Below the pieces are notes generated by a model. That model was not told where the DNA came from. It saw nothing but the letters and a program-made list of their open reading frames with translations, and did not search any database. Both the position numbers and the translations under genes were made by a program. A stretch of DNA of 64,000 nt from Devosia sediminis (lineage in GTDB: Bacteria > Pseudomonadota > Alphaproteobacteria > Rhizobiales > Devosiaceae): contig NZ_JAEKMH010000004.1 of assembly GCF_016411825.1 (NCBI RefSeq), positions 248,001-312,000 of the forward strand. The letters are read 5' to 3'. Shown one piece after another: positions 30,493 through 40,113 of the stretch (within the stretch, counting starts at the first letter, position 1; every line of letters starts with the position of its first letter).

Positions 30493-31422
30493 ATGACCGA
30501 CAGCGCCTTTGCCACCGATGATTTTATCCGCAGCCGCATCGACGCCTGGCTGCGGGACCTGGGGTCCGTGCGGCGGCTGGCGCCGAAGACGCTGGAGGCC
30601 TATGGCCGCGATCTTGGCCAGTTCATGAGCTTCCTCGCCGGCCATATGGGCGGACCCGTCACGCTCCAATCGCTGCGGGACCTGCGCGGCGCCGATATCC
30701 GCGCCTTCATGGCGCAGCGCCGCTCGGAAAGCCTGGGCTCCCGGTCGCTGGCGCGGGTGCTCTCGGCGCTGAAGAGCTTTTTCGGCTTTCTCGAGCGCGA
30801 GGGGATCCTCGCCACCGAGGCGTTCAATGTCATCCGCACGCCCAAGATACCCCGCTCGCTGCCCAAGGCACTGACCGTGGTCGAAGCGAAAAACACCATT
30901 GCCGCCACCGACGAGATGGAGGACCGGCCCTGGGTCGCCGCCCGCGACATGGCGGTCATTTCGCTCTGCTACGGCGCGGGCCTGCGTATTTCCGAAGCCC
31001 TGTCGCTTTCCAAGGCGGACCTCGAAGCCGATACGCTGCGCGTCACCGGCAAGGGCGGCAAGGTGCGCATGGTGCCGCTGATCGCGGCGGTGCGCCAAAG
31101 CATCGACACCTATCTCGGATTGGCGCCGTTCAAGCTCTGGCCCGAGGACAAGCTGTTCCGCGGCGTGCGCGGCGGCGTCCTCTCGCCCCGGCTCATCCAG
31201 ATGCGCATGGAGCAGTTGCGCTCGGCCCTCGGCCTGCCGCCATCGGCGACCCCGCACGCCCTGCGCCATTCCTTCGCTACCCATCTCCTGGGCAAGGGCG
31301 GCGACCTGCGCGCCATCCAGGAACTGCTGGGCCATGCCAGCCTCTCGACCACGCAGATCTATACCCAGGTCGATACCGAGCACCTGCTCGAGAGTTACGC
31401 CAAGGCCCATCCGCGCGGCTGA
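30493..31422 (+). CDS. xerC: tyrosine recombinase XerC
   Basis: XerC with XerD resolves chromosome dimers at dif. The 309 residues comprise a SAM-like N-terminal domain (LAPKTLEAYGRDLGQF) and a catalytic domain with Arg in GAGLRISE, Lys in GKGGKVRMVPL, HALRHSFATHLL, His in LLGHASLSTTQIY and the Tyr of that motif. Its place beside priA and the atp operon is normal for Hyphomicrobiales, so it is the housekeeping enzyme, unlike the island integrase at 2072-3673. Confidence 0.95.
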   Translation: MTDSAFATDDFIRSRIDAWLRDLGSVRRLAPKTLEAYGRDLGQFMSFLAGHMGGPVTLQSLRDLRGADIRAFMAQRRSESLGSRSLARVLSALKSFFGFLEREGILATEAFNVIRTPKIPRSLPKALTVVEAKNTIAATDEMEDRPWVAARDMAVISLCYGAGLRISEALSLSKADLEADTLRVTGKGGKVRMVPLIAAVRQSIDTYLGLAPFKLWPEDKLFRGVRGGVLSPRLIQMRMEQLRSALGLPPSATPHALRHSFATHLLGKGGDLRAIQELLGHASLSTTQIYTQVDTEHLLESYAKAHPRG

Positions 31423-31565
31423 GTGGGTGGCATAATCACCGTTCCGCCCCTGGGCTCGAACCGAGGGCAACTATGGTACCCGGCGCGTCGCTGGACGGAA
31501 TTGCGCGTGGCCGGCTTTGAATAGGGTGCGATCGGGCCTATTGCTGGCGCAAAGGATCCTGCCGC

Positions 31566-32513
31566 ATGACCACGACCTCCCCCGCCTCCCCCCAGCCCAG
31601 TATCGACACGGCAGGCTATCTCCTGGCTTTGGGCGGCGCGGCGCTGTTTTCGACCAAGGGCATCTTCATCAAGCTCGCCTTTGCCGCCGGCGTCTCCACC
31701 GAAGCGACGCTCGCTTTGCGCATGCTGGTGGCCCTGCCGGTTTATCTCGTCATCCTGGTCTCACTGCTGCGGCGCAACCCGCAGGTCCGCAGTCTCATTA
31801 CGCCTGCCCGGCTCGCCGCCAGCATGGCCGTGGGCGCGTTGGGCTATTACCTTTCGAGCTATCTCGATTTTGCCGGTCTCGCCTTCGTTTCGGCCCAGTA
31901 TGAACGGCTGGTGCTCTTCACCTACCCCTTTTTCGTGCTGCTGTTCGGCGTGTGGTTCTTCGGCGACCGCATGAGCTGGAATCTCGTGCCGCCCATGCTG
32001 CTGAGCTATGGCGGGCTGATGGTGATCTTCGCCTGGAACCTCACCGTTCAGCCCGATGGACTGTGGATCGGCACGCTGCTGGTGCTGGGCTCGGCCCTCA
32101 CCTTCGCGCTCTACCAGCACCTGGCGCGGCTGCAGATGCTGGTGCTGGGTTCGGCGCTCTTTACCTGTATCGGCATGTCCACCGCAGCGGTGCTCGCTAT
32201 CGGTCAGAGCCTCATCGTCGACGGCGTCGAGAGCTATTTCGATTTCACCCCCTACATCTGGTTCCTGGGGCTGATGCTGGGCATTTTCGGCACCGTCCTG
32301 CCCTCCTTCCTGCTCAACGCCGCCATCACCCGCATCGGCGCCCGCGCCACCTCGTCCACCGCTTCCTTCGGCCCGATCATCACCATCGTGCTGGCCGTGG
32401 TGATCCTGGGCGAGGCATTCACCTGGGTGCATGCCCTGGGCACGGCCATGGTCCTTTTCGGGTCCTGGCTCTTTGCCCGGCGCGAGAGCCGCAATCGCGC
32501 CATCGCCGAATAA
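31566..32513 (+). CDS. EamA/DMT family transporter
   Basis: This 315-residue integral membrane protein has two EamA repeats of about five helices each, starting with GYLLALGGAALFSTKGIFIKLAFA and ending with FTWVHALGTAMVLFGSWLFARRE. The drug/metabolite transporter superfamily exports small metabolites; the substrate cannot be inferred. It stands alone between xerC and the repeat protein. Confidence 0.9.
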   Translation: MTTTSPASPQPSIDTAGYLLALGGAALFSTKGIFIKLAFAAGVSTEATLALRMLVALPVYLVILVSLLRRNPQVRSLITPARLAASMAVGALGYYLSSYLDFAGLAFVSAQYERLVLFTYPFFVLLFGVWFFGDRMSWNLVPPMLLSYGGLMVIFAWNLTVQPDGLWIGTLLVLGSALTFALYQHLARLQMLVLGSALFTCIGMSTAAVLAIGQSLIVDGVESYFDFTPYIWFLGLMLGIFGTVLPSFLLNAAITRIGARATSSTASFGPIITIVLAVVILGEAFTWVHALGTAMVLFGSWLFARRESRNRAIAE

Positions 32514-32604
32514 TGCGCGAGCGCTTTCCCACTTCTGGCTGCCATAAAGCCGCTATAAGATGGTGCTCACTGGGGCGACAAATGTGGTTGAGGGAGAACA
32601 GCTT

Positions 32605-34113
32605 ATGCGTACATTCAACAAGTGTCTGGGCGCCACCGGCCTGGCGCTGATCCTCGTCGCGGGCCTCGTGGCACCAAGCCAAGCGCAAAGCGGCGCCGAT
32701 ATCGACTTCGGCGACGACAGCTCCGAATGGGCCAATGACGGCGAATGCGACGACCCGCGCTTTACCGGCGAGGGCATGGCATCCGAGCTCGAAGACGCCG
32801 ATATCGGCAAGGACGCCACCGATTGCCAGGCGGCCTTCGACGCCGGCTCCATCACCTTGGCCGAGACTGGCGAGATCGCCGGCGACCCGCCCGTGGGCAG
32901 CGGCGATATCGACTTTGGCGACGACACGTCCGAATGGGCCAATGACGGTGAATGCGACGACATGCGCTTTACCGGCGAAGGCATGGCCGCCGAACTCGAA
33001 GATGTCGATGTCGCCCGCGACGCCACCGATTGCCGCACCGCTTTCGAGGCCGGCACCATCACCCTGGCGGAGCCCGACGAGGGCGATGCCGATGCCACCG
33101 AACCGGTGACCACGCGCCCCGAAGATATCGACTTCGGCGACGACACATCCGAATGGGCCAATGACGGCGAATGCGACGATTCCCGCTTTGCCGGATCGGC
33201 CATGGCCGAGGAACTCGAAGACGCCGATATCGGCCACGACGCCACCGATTGCCGCACTGCCTATGAAGCGGGCGAGCTGACGCTGGTCGACACGGTCAGC
33301 ATCACCCCGACCCCGGGCCAGATCGATTTCGGCGATGATTCTTCCGAATGGGCCAATGACCAGGAATGCGACGATCCGCGCTTTGCCGGTTCGGGCATGG
33401 CCAGCGACCCGACCGACGAAGACATCCTGCGCGACGCCACCGATTGCCGCACTGCCTATGAAGACGGCACCATTACCCTGGCCGAAGACGCCCCCGACCA
33501 GCCCATGACCCCGGTCTCCGGCTCGGTGCTCGAAGCGCTTGCCGCCCGCATCGACTTCGGCGACGACAGCGGCGCCTGGCCGAACGATGGCGAATGCGAC
33601 GATCCGGACTTCTTCGGCGCCGGCGTCGTCACCGACCCGTCCGACAGCGAACGCCTGAAGGATGCCAGCGATTGCCGTGCCGCCTTCCTTGCCGGCAATG
33701 CCGCGCTCAAGTCGGGCAGCGACCTGGGCGGCATCTTCGACTTCGGCTCGGACACCTCCGAATGGGCCAATGACGGCCAGTGCGACGACTGGCGCTTCAC
33801 CGGCGAAGGCATGGCCAAGAAGCTCTCCAGCATGGACGTGCTGGGCGATGCCAGCGACTGCCAGGCGCTGGTGAACAGCGGCGAGATTTCGATCAAGCCG
33901 GTATTCGACCCCAACTATGTGCTGGGCGCCCCCTATGACTCCTCGGGCGTCAATTTTGGCGACAATTCCTCGAGCTACGCCAATGACAATATCTGCGACG
34001 ACCCCCGCTTCGAAGGCCCGGGCGTCGCTTCCACCCTGCTCGACAGCGATCTCGAAAAGGACTCGGCCGACTGCCAGGCTCTCTTCGAGCAAGGCAAGAT
34101 CACCCTGCGCTGA
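32605..34113 (+). CDS. secreted acidic protein with seven Cys-containing repeats
   Basis: This 502-residue protein has a signal peptide ending near VAPSQAQ. Seven repeats of 63-76 residues follow, starting near nucleotides 32700, 32905, 33124, 33319, 33547, 33737 and 33949. Each has the pattern DFGDDSSEWANDGECDDPRF, a G.GMA or similar turn, then DATDC.AA/TAYE.G.ITL. Each repeat keeps two cysteines (ECDD and TDC), suggesting one disulfide per repeat, and Asp-rich turns that may bind calcium. Repeats 5-7 diverge most. I know this motif from secreted alphaproteobacterial proteins of unclear role. ATG 32605 follows GAGGGAGAACA. A terminator follows. Confidence 0.85.
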   Translation: MRTFNKCLGATGLALILVAGLVAPSQAQSGADIDFGDDSSEWANDGECDDPRFTGEGMASELEDADIGKDATDCQAAFDAGSITLAETGEIAGDPPVGSGDIDFGDDTSEWANDGECDDMRFTGEGMAAELEDVDVARDATDCRTAFEAGTITLAEPDEGDADATEPVTTRPEDIDFGDDTSEWANDGECDDSRFAGSAMAEELEDADIGHDATDCRTAYEAGELTLVDTVSITPTPGQIDFGDDSSEWANDQECDDPRFAGSGMASDPTDEDILRDATDCRTAYEDGTITLAEDAPDQPMTPVSGSVLEALAARIDFGDDSGAWPNDGECDDPDFFGAGVVTDPSDSERLKDASDCRAAFLAGNAALKSGSDLGGIFDFGSDTSEWANDGQCDDWRFTGEGMAKKLSSMDVLGDASDCQALVNSGEISIKPVFDPNYVLGAPYDSSGVNFGDNSSSYANDNICDDPRFEGPGVASTLLDSDLEKDSADCQALFEQGKITLR

Positions 34114-34147
34114 TCGTCCGGGACATAAGTCCTGGACCTCATGGATG

Positions 34148-34178
34148 AACGGCGGGACCTCGGTCCCGCCGTTTCCGT
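34148..34178 (+). terminator. terminator between convergent genes
   Basis: ACGGCGGGAC (34149-34158) and GTCCCGCCGT (34163-34172) pair around CTCG, extended by an A-T pair. TTTCCGTTT follows on the plus strand. It serves the seven-repeat gene and may also stop the opposing hydrolase transcript. Confidence 0.75.
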
Positions 34179-34209
34179 TTCAGGCCACCCGATCGGCCCC
34201 GGGGCGCCA

Positions 34210-35154
34210 TCAGGCAGCGCCGTTGCGCGCCAGCCAGTCGAGAATCAGCCGATTGGTTTCTTCCGGCATTTCCTCCTGGATCCAGTGGCCGCAATCGAGG
34301 CTCGCGACCTCGACATGGGGCACGAAGTTTATGAGCGTCGCGGATTTCGGGATCACATCGCGGTCGCCATAGATCATCAGCGTAGGCTGGTGAATGATCG
34401 GATCGACCTTGCCGAGCTGGTGCCAGTTGCGGTCGAGGTTGCGGTACCAGTTGATGCCACCGGTGAAGCCGGATTTCTCGAAGGCCGAGACATAGACGGC
34501 CAGATCGCTGTCGCTCATCACCGGCGCGCCGAGTGCGGTTTCCGCCTGGGCGAGATTGATCATTGCCATGCCCGGTTCGGGCGGCGTGGGCGGCACGTCT
34601 TTCCGATAGAGGTTGCGGAGGAAACGCTCAGCATTCAGGTCCAGCACGGCGTCCGCCATGCCGGGCTGCCGGTTGAAGTGGACCATGTAATAGTCGCTGC
34701 CCAAAAACTGTTCGAGCAGGTCGATCCACGGCACCTCGCCGCGCTCCTGATAGGGCAGGCTGAGATTGATCACCCTGTCCACTCGGCTGGGATAGAGCAT
34801 GGCCAGCCCCCAGACGACCGACGCGCCCCAATCGTGGCCGACAAAGGTGGCACGGGCATAGCCGTAGTGATCGAGCAGGGCGACGAGATCACCTGCCAGA
34901 TGCTGGATATCATATTGCTCCACCGCGGCGGGTCGGGACGAATTGCCATAGCCGCGCTGGTTGGGCACGATGACATGGTAGCCCGCCCGGGCCAGTGCTG
35001 ACATCTGGTGGCGCCAGGAATAGGCGTGTTCAGGCCATCCATGGCAGAGCACTATCGGGTTTCCCCTGTGCTCTCGCCCTGCTTCAAAGACTTCCAGTTC
35101 GACACCATTGACCGGAATGAGGGACGGCTCGGGAAAATCGGTTGCGCTCGACAC
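34210..35154 (-). CDS. alpha/beta hydrolase, epoxide hydrolase type
   Basis: The 314-residue protein has the epoxide hydrolase signatures: HGWPEHAYSW (oxyanion hole), nucleophile Asp in VGHDWGASVVWG, acid Asp in YGDRD and base His in DCGHWIQEE. Cap-domain tyrosines such as in DYYMVHF and INWYRNLD are in the places where they activate the epoxide. It hydrolyses epoxides to diols; the substrate is unknown. It is divergent from a WYL regulator with 128 bases between, and is the likely target of that regulator. Confidence 0.9.
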   Translation of the reverse strand: MSSATDFPEPSLIPVNGVELEVFEAGREHRGNPIVLCHGWPEHAYSWRHQMSALARAGYHVIVPNQRGYGNSSRPAAVEQYDIQHLAGDLVALLDHYGYARATFVGHDWGASVVWGLAMLYPSRVDRVINLSLPYQERGEVPWIDLLEQFLGSDYYMVHFNRQPGMADAVLDLNAERFLRNLYRKDVPPTPPEPGMAMINLAQAETALGAPVMSDSDLAVYVSAFEKSGFTGGINWYRNLDRNWHQLGKVDPIIHQPTLMIYGDRDVIPKSATLINFVPHVEVASLDCGHWIQEEMPEETNRLILDWLARNGAA

Positions 35155-35243
35155 GGGGTATTCCTTTTTGGCTTGAGTCGGTGCGGCAAGCCTCCCGACA
35201 TCCTGGTCCGGCGGCGCTGCGCCGGCATGGCCTAGAAACCAAT

Positions 35244-35262
35244 GGTGCCAGAACCTGACACC
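35244..35262. promoter_or_regulatory. probable operator of the WYL regulator
   Basis: GGTG-C-CAG-AAC-CTG-A-CACC is an interrupted palindrome of 19 bases, 20 bases before the regulator's ATG and in the shared promoter region with the hydrolase. It is the best inverted repeat in the gap and fits a dimeric HTH regulator. Confidence 0.5.
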
Positions 35263-35282
35263 GAAGCGCGCGAAGTTGGGGC

Positions 35283-36002
35283 ATGAACGTTCGCATTCGA
35301 CATGACGCTATCGTGCGCAGCCTGCGCCGCAACGGCACCTCCACCGTGGCGGAGCTGGCCGCAGCGGTCGGCGCCTCCCGTCGTACCGTGCTGCGGGACA
35401 TCAGTGCGCTGCGTGACAACGGCTTCGTCATACATTCCGAGCCGGGGCGCGGCGGCGGCCTGCAGCTTGATCCGCAATCGATGCAGACAACCCCAAGGCT
35501 TTCGGTGACCGAGGTCTTTGCCCTGCTCATCAGCGTCGCCTCGATGCGCGCCGCCGGCAACCTGCCCTTTGCCGGATTGGCCGATCAAGGACTTGCCAAG
35601 ATCGAGCGGGCCCTGCCGCCCGACAAGGTGAGGGACCTGCGCCGTCTCCTCGATTGCCTTTATGTCGGGCAGCTTTCGCCGCTGGTGGACATATCGGACC
35701 TGGCGGGAATGGACCCCACCCTCTTGCCCGCGTTCGAAACGGCGTTTCTGGGGCGCAGGCACCTGGGCTTCCGCTATCGCGACGCAAAAGGCGCCGAGAG
35801 CCACCGTCTTGTCGAACCGCACGCGCTGCTGATCCTGCCGCCGCTGTGGTATCTGGTGGCATGGGATCCGGCGCGTGGCGATTTCCGATATTTCCGGATG
35901 GATCGGATCACCCGGCCCGAGGCTGTCGAAGGGGTCGCGTTTCAACGGCGGCATGTTGCCTTCGACCAGCATGTTCGCCCGGTCCGCGACCTGTCGCGAT
36001 AG
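35283..36002 (+). CDS. HTH/WYL-domain transcriptional regulator
   Basis: The 239-residue regulator has an HTH-11 type DNA-binding domain at residues 1-58 (VAELAAAVGASRRTVLRDIS) and a WYL domain from about 130, with LLILPPLWYLVAWDPA as the signature. WYL domains bind nucleic-acid-like or other ligands and mostly control neighbouring genes. It is divergent from the epoxide hydrolase, with a palindrome between them. Confidence 0.9.
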   Translation: MNVRIRHDAIVRSLRRNGTSTVAELAAAVGASRRTVLRDISALRDNGFVIHSEPGRGGGLQLDPQSMQTTPRLSVTEVFALLISVASMRAAGNLPFAGLADQGLAKIERALPPDKVRDLRRLLDCLYVGQLSPLVDISDLAGMDPTLLPAFETAFLGRRHLGFRYRDAKGAESHRLVEPHALLILPPLWYLVAWDPARGDFRYFRMDRITRPEAVEGVAFQRRHVAFDQHVRPVRDLSR

Positions 36003-36019
36003 GCTGGCGCAAACGAAAA

Positions 36020-36042
36020 CCCCCGGCCAACGGGACCGGGGG
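36020..36042 (-). terminator. terminator of the sdh operon
   Basis: CCCCCGG (36020-36026) and CCGGGGG (36036-36042) form a 7-bp stem. On the minus strand TTTTCGTTT follows, so it serves the sdh operon. Confidence 0.8.
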
Positions 36043-36069
36043 CTTGTCTCGACCGAGGGACGGAAGCGA

Positions 36070-36852
36070 TCACGCCGCCTTGCGCTCGACCATCATCTTC
36101 TTGATCTGGGCAATGGCCTTGGCCGGGTTGAGACCCTTGGGGCAGGCATTGGAGCAGTTCATGATCGTGTGGCAGCGGTAGAGCTTGAACGGGTCCTCGA
36201 GATTGTCGAGGCGCTCCTGCGTGGTCTCGTCGCGGCTGTCGATCAGCCAGCGATAGGCCTGCAGCAAGGCCGCCGGCCCCAGATACTTTTCGCCATTCCA
36301 CCAATAGCTCGGGCACGAAGTCGAGCAGCAGGCGCAAAGGATGCACTCATAGAGCCCGTCGAGCTTGGCGCGGCTTTCCACCGACTGCGTCCATTCCTTT
36401 TCCGGCGTGGGCGAAGTGGTCTTGAGCCAGGGCTCGATGGCGCGGTGCTGCGCATAGAAGGTCGTCAAGTCGGGGACGAGGTCCTTGACCACGGGCATAT
36501 GCGGCAGCGGGTAAATCTTGATGGGGCCCGAACTGTCATCCATGCCCTTGGTACAGGCCAGCGTATTGAGCCCGTTGATATTCATCGAGCACGACCCGCA
36601 AATGCCCTCGCGGCAGGAGCGGCGCAGGGTCAGGGTCGGATCGATCCGATTCTTGATATAGAGCAGGGCGTCGAGGATCATCGGGCCGCAATCGCCCAGA
36701 TCGACGAAATAGGTGTCGATGCGCGGATTGTCCTCGGTATCGGGATCGTAGCGATAGACGTGGAACTCACGCAGCCGCGTGGCCCCTTCCGGCTTGGGCC
36801 AGGTCTTGCCCTTTTGCGGCTGGTCGGCCTTGCGCAAAGTCAGTTCGGCCAT
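36070..36852 (-). CDS. sdhB: succinate dehydrogenase iron-sulfur subunit
   Basis: SdhB passes electrons from the FAD of SdhA to quinone through three Fe-S clusters. The 260 residues include the [2Fe-2S] motif [20 protein letters not shown] and the ferredoxin-like motifs [15 protein letters not shown] and [17 protein letters not shown]. It lies 89 bases after the inserted small gene. Confidence 0.98.
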   Translation of the reverse strand: MAELTLRKADQPQKGKTWPKPEGATRLREFHVYRYDPDTEDNPRIDTYFVDLGDCGPMILDALLYIKNRIDPTLTLRRSCREGICGSCSMNINGLNTLACTKGMDDSSGPIKIYPLPHMPVVKDLVPDLTTFYAQHRAIEPWLKTTSPTPEKEWTQSVESRAKLDGLYECILCACCSTSCPSYWWNGEKYLGPAALLQAYRWLIDSRDETTQERLDNLEDPFKLYRCHTIMNCSNACPKGLNPAKAIAQIKKMMVERKAA

Positions 36853-36941
36853 TTTTTCGCTTCTTCCTTCTCAACAAGGCCGTTGGGTGCGGCCCAGGAA
36901 AATCGTCTCGTCACCAGGGTCAGATAACTCTGCCGACACGC

Positions 36942-37229
36942 TCAGTAGTTCGGCTTGCAGACCTGGTTCGACTTGGCGACATAGGTGTTATACGCGTCAT
37001 AGTCGGCTGCGGCGGGCGAGCCGCCCTTCATCGAGGCGATGACCACGCTCATGAAGCGCTCGTCGATCAGCGTCATGGCGGCCTCGGCCTTGCAGGTGCA
37101 GAGCTCGGTATTCTGCGAGATGCCGACGCAGACCTCGTAGAACTCGGCCTTCTGCTCCTCGGTGGGCGCGGCGGCCAGAGCAGGAGCGGCAAACGTCAGC
37201 AGCGCGGCGGCGGCAAGGATGAAGCGCAT
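36942..37229 (-). CDS. small secreted Cys-containing protein inside the sdh operon
   Basis: This 95-residue protein starts at ATG 37229, which shares its A with the sdhA stop (TGATG). It has a clear signal peptide ([20 protein letters not shown]) and four cysteines in the mature part (EVCVGISQNTELCTCKAEA and VCKPNY). No family is recognised. Coupled translation with sdhA suggests regulated co-production, but a secreted protein has no obvious part in complex II assembly, which takes place at the inner membrane and cytoplasm. A periplasmic role near complex II or chance operon membership are both possible. Confidence 0.75.
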   Translation of the reverse strand: MRFILAAAALLTFAAPALAAAPTEEQKAEFYEVCVGISQNTELCTCKAEAAMTLIDERFMSVVIASMKGGSPAAADYDAYNTYVAKSNQVCKPNY

Positions 37230-39040
37230 CAGTAAACTCGGGCCTTGGGTGCGATTTTCTTGAGGTCGATGCCGCCCTGGTCGTAGGGCGTCAGCGGCTC
37301 GGTGATGACCGGGCGATAGGACAGCTCGACCCGGCCGGTGCCGATATCGACACGGGCCAGCGTGTGCTTGCGCCATTCGACGTCGTCGCGATTGGGGAAA
37401 TCCTCATGCGCATGGGCGCCGCGCGACTCGTGCCGGGCCTCGGCCGAGACCACGGTGGCGATGGCGCAGGTCATGAGGTTTTCGAGCTCGAGCGTTTCCA
37501 CGAGATCGGAATTCCAGATCAGCGACCGGTCGGTCACCTTGACGTCCGGCAAGCGCGCATAGATCTCGGTCATGGCGGTGACACCGTTCTTGAGCGAGGC
37601 GTCGGTGCGGAACACGGCCGCGTCGGCCTGCATGGTGCGCTGCATCTCGTCGCGCAGCTTGGCCGTCGGCTGGGAGCCGTTGGCATTGCGCAGGCGATCG
37701 AAGCGGGCGAGGATTTTTGCGTCCTCGGCTGCGTTGATGCCGGGCACCGGGGCGGCCTTGTCGATCACCTTGCCGGCGCGGATGGCGGCGGCGCGGCCGA
37801 ACACCACGAGGTCGGTGAGCGAATTGGAGCCCAGGCGATTGGCGCCATGCACCGAGGCGCAGGCCGCTTCGCCCACGGCCATCAGGCCCGGCACGATGCG
37901 ATTGGGATCCTCGGCGGTCGGATTGAGCACTTCGCCATGATAGTTCGCGGGAATGCCGCCCATATTGTAGTGCACTGTCGGCAGCACCGGGATCGGCTCG
38001 CGCGTCAGGTCGACGCCGGCAAAGATCTTGGCGCTCTCGGTGATGCCCGGCAGGCGCTCGTGCAGCACCTTTGGATCGAGATGGTCGAGGTGCAGATAGA
38101 TGTGGTCCTTCTTGGGACCGACGCCGCGGCCTTCGCGGATTTCCAGCGTCATGCAGCGCGAAACCACGTCACGCGAGGCCAGGTCCTTGGCATTGGGGGC
38201 ATAGCGCTCCATGAAGCGCTCGCCCTCGGAATTGGTGAGATAGCCGCCCTCGCCGCGCGCGCCTTCGGTGATCAGCACGCCCGCACCATAGATGCCGGTG
38301 GGGTGGAACTGCACGAATTCCATGTCCTGCAGGGGCAGGCCGGCGCGGGCCACCATGCCATTGCCGTCGCCGGTGCAGGTATGGGCCGACGTGGCCGAGA
38401 AATAGGAGCGGCCATAGCCGCCGGTGGCCAGCACCACCATCTTGGCGCGGAAACGGTGCAATGTGCCGTCGTCGAGCTTCCAGGCGATGACGCCCTGGCA
38501 TTCGCCATTGTCGCCCATGATGAGGTCGAGCGCAAAATACTCGATGAAGAACTGCGCGTCGTTCTTGACCGACTGGCCGTAGAGCGTGTGGAGGATGGCG
38601 TGGCCGGTGCGATCCGCGGCGGCGCAGGTGCGCTGCACCGGCGGGCCATCGCCGAATTCGGTCATGTGGCCGCCGAAAGGCCGCTGGTAGATGCGCCCGT
38701 CCTGGGTGCGCGAGAACGGCACGCCATAATGCTCGAGTTCATAGATGGCGGCCGGCGCCTCGCGCGCCAGATATTCCATGGCGTCATTGTCGCCCAGCCA
38801 GTCCGACCCTTTGACGGTGTCGTACATGTGCCACTGCCACGAATCGGGCCCCATGTTCTGGAGCGAGGCGGCAATGCCGCCCTGCGCCGCCACGGTATGC
38901 GAGCGCGTGGGGAAAACCTTGGTGATGCAGGCGGTGTTGAAACCCTGCTCGGCCATGCCGAGCGTGGCGCGCAGGCCCGCGCCGCCGGCGCCGACCACCA
39001 CCACGTCGAATTCGTGGTCGATCAGTTCGTAAGTGGCCAT
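37229..39040 (-). CDS. sdhA: succinate dehydrogenase flavoprotein subunit
   Basis: SdhA oxidises succinate to fumarate with covalently bound FAD. The 603 residues include [19 protein letters not shown], the flavin-linking His in [23 protein letters not shown], and the active-site Arg region [19 protein letters not shown] 39040 gives [12 protein letters not shown]; a TTG at 39049 is less likely. The start is five bases after the sdhD stop. Confidence 0.98.
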   Translation of the reverse strand: MATYELIDHEFDVVVVGAGGAGLRATLGMAEQGFNTACITKVFPTRSHTVAAQGGIAASLQNMGPDSWQWHMYDTVKGSDWLGDNDAMEYLAREAPAAIYELEHYGVPFSRTQDGRIYQRPFGGHMTEFGDGPPVQRTCAAADRTGHAILHTLYGQSVKNDAQFFIEYFALDLIMGDNGECQGVIAWKLDDGTLHRFRAKMVVLATGGYGRSYFSATSAHTCTGDGNGMVARAGLPLQDMEFVQFHPTGIYGAGVLITEGARGEGGYLTNSEGERFMERYAPNAKDLASRDVVSRCMTLEIREGRGVGPKKDHIYLHLDHLDPKVLHERLPGITESAKIFAGVDLTREPIPVLPTVHYNMGGIPANYHGEVLNPTAEDPNRIVPGLMAVGEAACASVHGANRLGSNSLTDLVVFGRAAAIRAGKVIDKAAPVPGINAAEDAKILARFDRLRNANGSQPTAKLRDEMQRTMQADAAVFRTDASLKNGVTAMTEIYARLPDVKVTDRSLIWNSDLVETLELENLMTCAIATVVSAEARHESRGAHAHEDFPNRDDVEWRKHTLARVDIGTGRVELSYRPVITEPLTPYDQGGIDLKKIAPKARVY

Positions 39041-39045
39041 AGCGA

Positions 39046-39438
39046 TCAACCCCAGAAGACGATTTTGAGCACGGCGCCGATGCCGAGGACGGCAACGGCA
39101 AGGCAGTAGAAGGTGTTGAGCGACATGGTCAGGCGATACATCGACCCGGCCATGTAGTCCTCGAGCGTGTCGCGCATGCCGTTGCGCATATGCACGGCGA
39201 CCACGGCGATCAGCACGGCGAAGGGAAGGCCGATCCAGCCATTGCCGATCACCGCGACGAGATCGGTCCGGTCCTGCCCGGCAACGCGCACCACGATGAA
39301 GAGAAGGAGCCCCAGGAACAGGATGTTGATGGCGCCGGTGATCCGCTGGGTCAGGAAATGTCGGGTCGAGGCCCGGGCATCGCCGTAATGGCTGCGCGGA
39401 TTGGCAATGGTGTCCTTGGTGATCACGGTTTCACGCAT
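39046..39438 (-). CDS. sdhD: succinate dehydrogenase membrane anchor subunit
   Basis: SdhD with SdhC anchors complex II and forms the quinone and heme b site. The 130 residues hold three membrane helices (about 33-52, 63-83, 103-126). [14 protein letters not shown] between helices two and three has the conserved His and the typical Asp-Tyr. It starts one base after the sdhC stop. Confidence 0.94.
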   Translation of the reverse strand: MRETVITKDTIANPRSHYGDARASTRHFLTQRITGAINILFLGLLLFIVVRVAGQDRTDLVAVIGNGWIGLPFAVLIAVVAVHMRNGMRDTLEDYMAGSMYRLTMSLNTFYCLAVAVLGIGAVLKIVFWG

Positions 39439-39439
39439 G

Positions 39440-39826
39440 TCAGACCGCCCACACGAACAGGATCCAGATGAGAAGGGTGATGATCACCGAGGCGATCGGG
39501 GTGGCCCAGGCCAGTTGCTGGCGCCGCCCGGGCTCCAACATGGCCGCCCTGTCCCACACGAAATGCCGCAGGCCGCCGCACATATGGTGCACGAGGCTCC
39601 AGGTATAGCCGAACAGCACGAGCTGCCCGAACCAGCTGCCATAAAGGCTGTTCACGGCGCTCAGCGCCTCCTGGCCCAGGGCGGCGGCGACGAGCCAGAT
39701 CACCAGCAGCGTCATGCCGGCATAGTTGGCAATGCCGGTCACGCGATGAAGGATCGACATGGCCATGGTGATGGTCCAGCGATAGATCTGCAGATGCGGC
39801 GATATGGGGCGGGCTCTGACCGACAT
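39440..39826 (-). CDS. sdhC: succinate dehydrogenase cytochrome b556 subunit
   Basis: SdhC is the first gene of the operon. The 128 residues show RPISPHLQIYRW at the start, the SILHRVTG motif (quinone-site Ser and Arg), the heme-ligand region HHMCGGLRHFVWD and three membrane helices. The upstream 220 bases (39827-40040) must hold the operon promoter; no clear -35/-10 pair was identified. Confidence 0.95.
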   Translation of the reverse strand: MSVRARPISPHLQIYRWTITMAMSILHRVTGIANYAGMTLLVIWLVAAALGQEALSAVNSLYGSWFGQLVLFGYTWSLVHHMCGGLRHFVWDRAAMLEPGRRQQLAWATPIASVIITLLIWILFVWAV

Positions 39827-40044
39827 GGGGCGTATCCGGGGCCTTGCTGATGCGGCGCCATGCCGCGTCCAGTTTGGAATTGTTCGAGTGTTTAGCGCCC
39901 AAAGGTTACAAAATCAAAGCCCCGACCGGGTGCCGCGCTGCAACTTTCGGCGCATTCCGCACTTTGTTCGCAAAGCGCACAACCATGTTCGGGGAGCGCC
40001 GGACCGCCTGTGAGCGATCAATCATCCGGTGGCAGTCACATAAA

Positions 40045-40107
40045 AGCCGGGCGCATCGCGGCGCCCGGCTCAAAAAAGCAAAAGCCGCCGGGCGGACCCC
40101 GGCGGCT
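40045..40107 (-). terminator. tandem terminators after the Gly-rich protein gene
   Basis: Two hairpins act on the minus strand. AGCCGCCGGG/CCCGGCGGCT (40083-40107) is followed by TTTTGCTTTTTT. AGCCGGGCGC/GCGCCCGGCT (40045-40070) is followed by TTTTA. Both have 10-bp stems. Confidence 0.85.
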
Positions 40108-40113
40108 CGTGGC

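Noticed and set aside
30353..30496. Small ORF through the palindromic element before xerC
   Set aside because: It is only open because of the repeat, and has no ribosome site.
32419..34092. 557-codon open frame opposite the seven-repeat protein
   Set aside because: Its repeats (VVAEVDI, FAVIGPFG) are only the reverse reading of the repeats in the plus-strand gene, which has a signal peptide and ribosome site.
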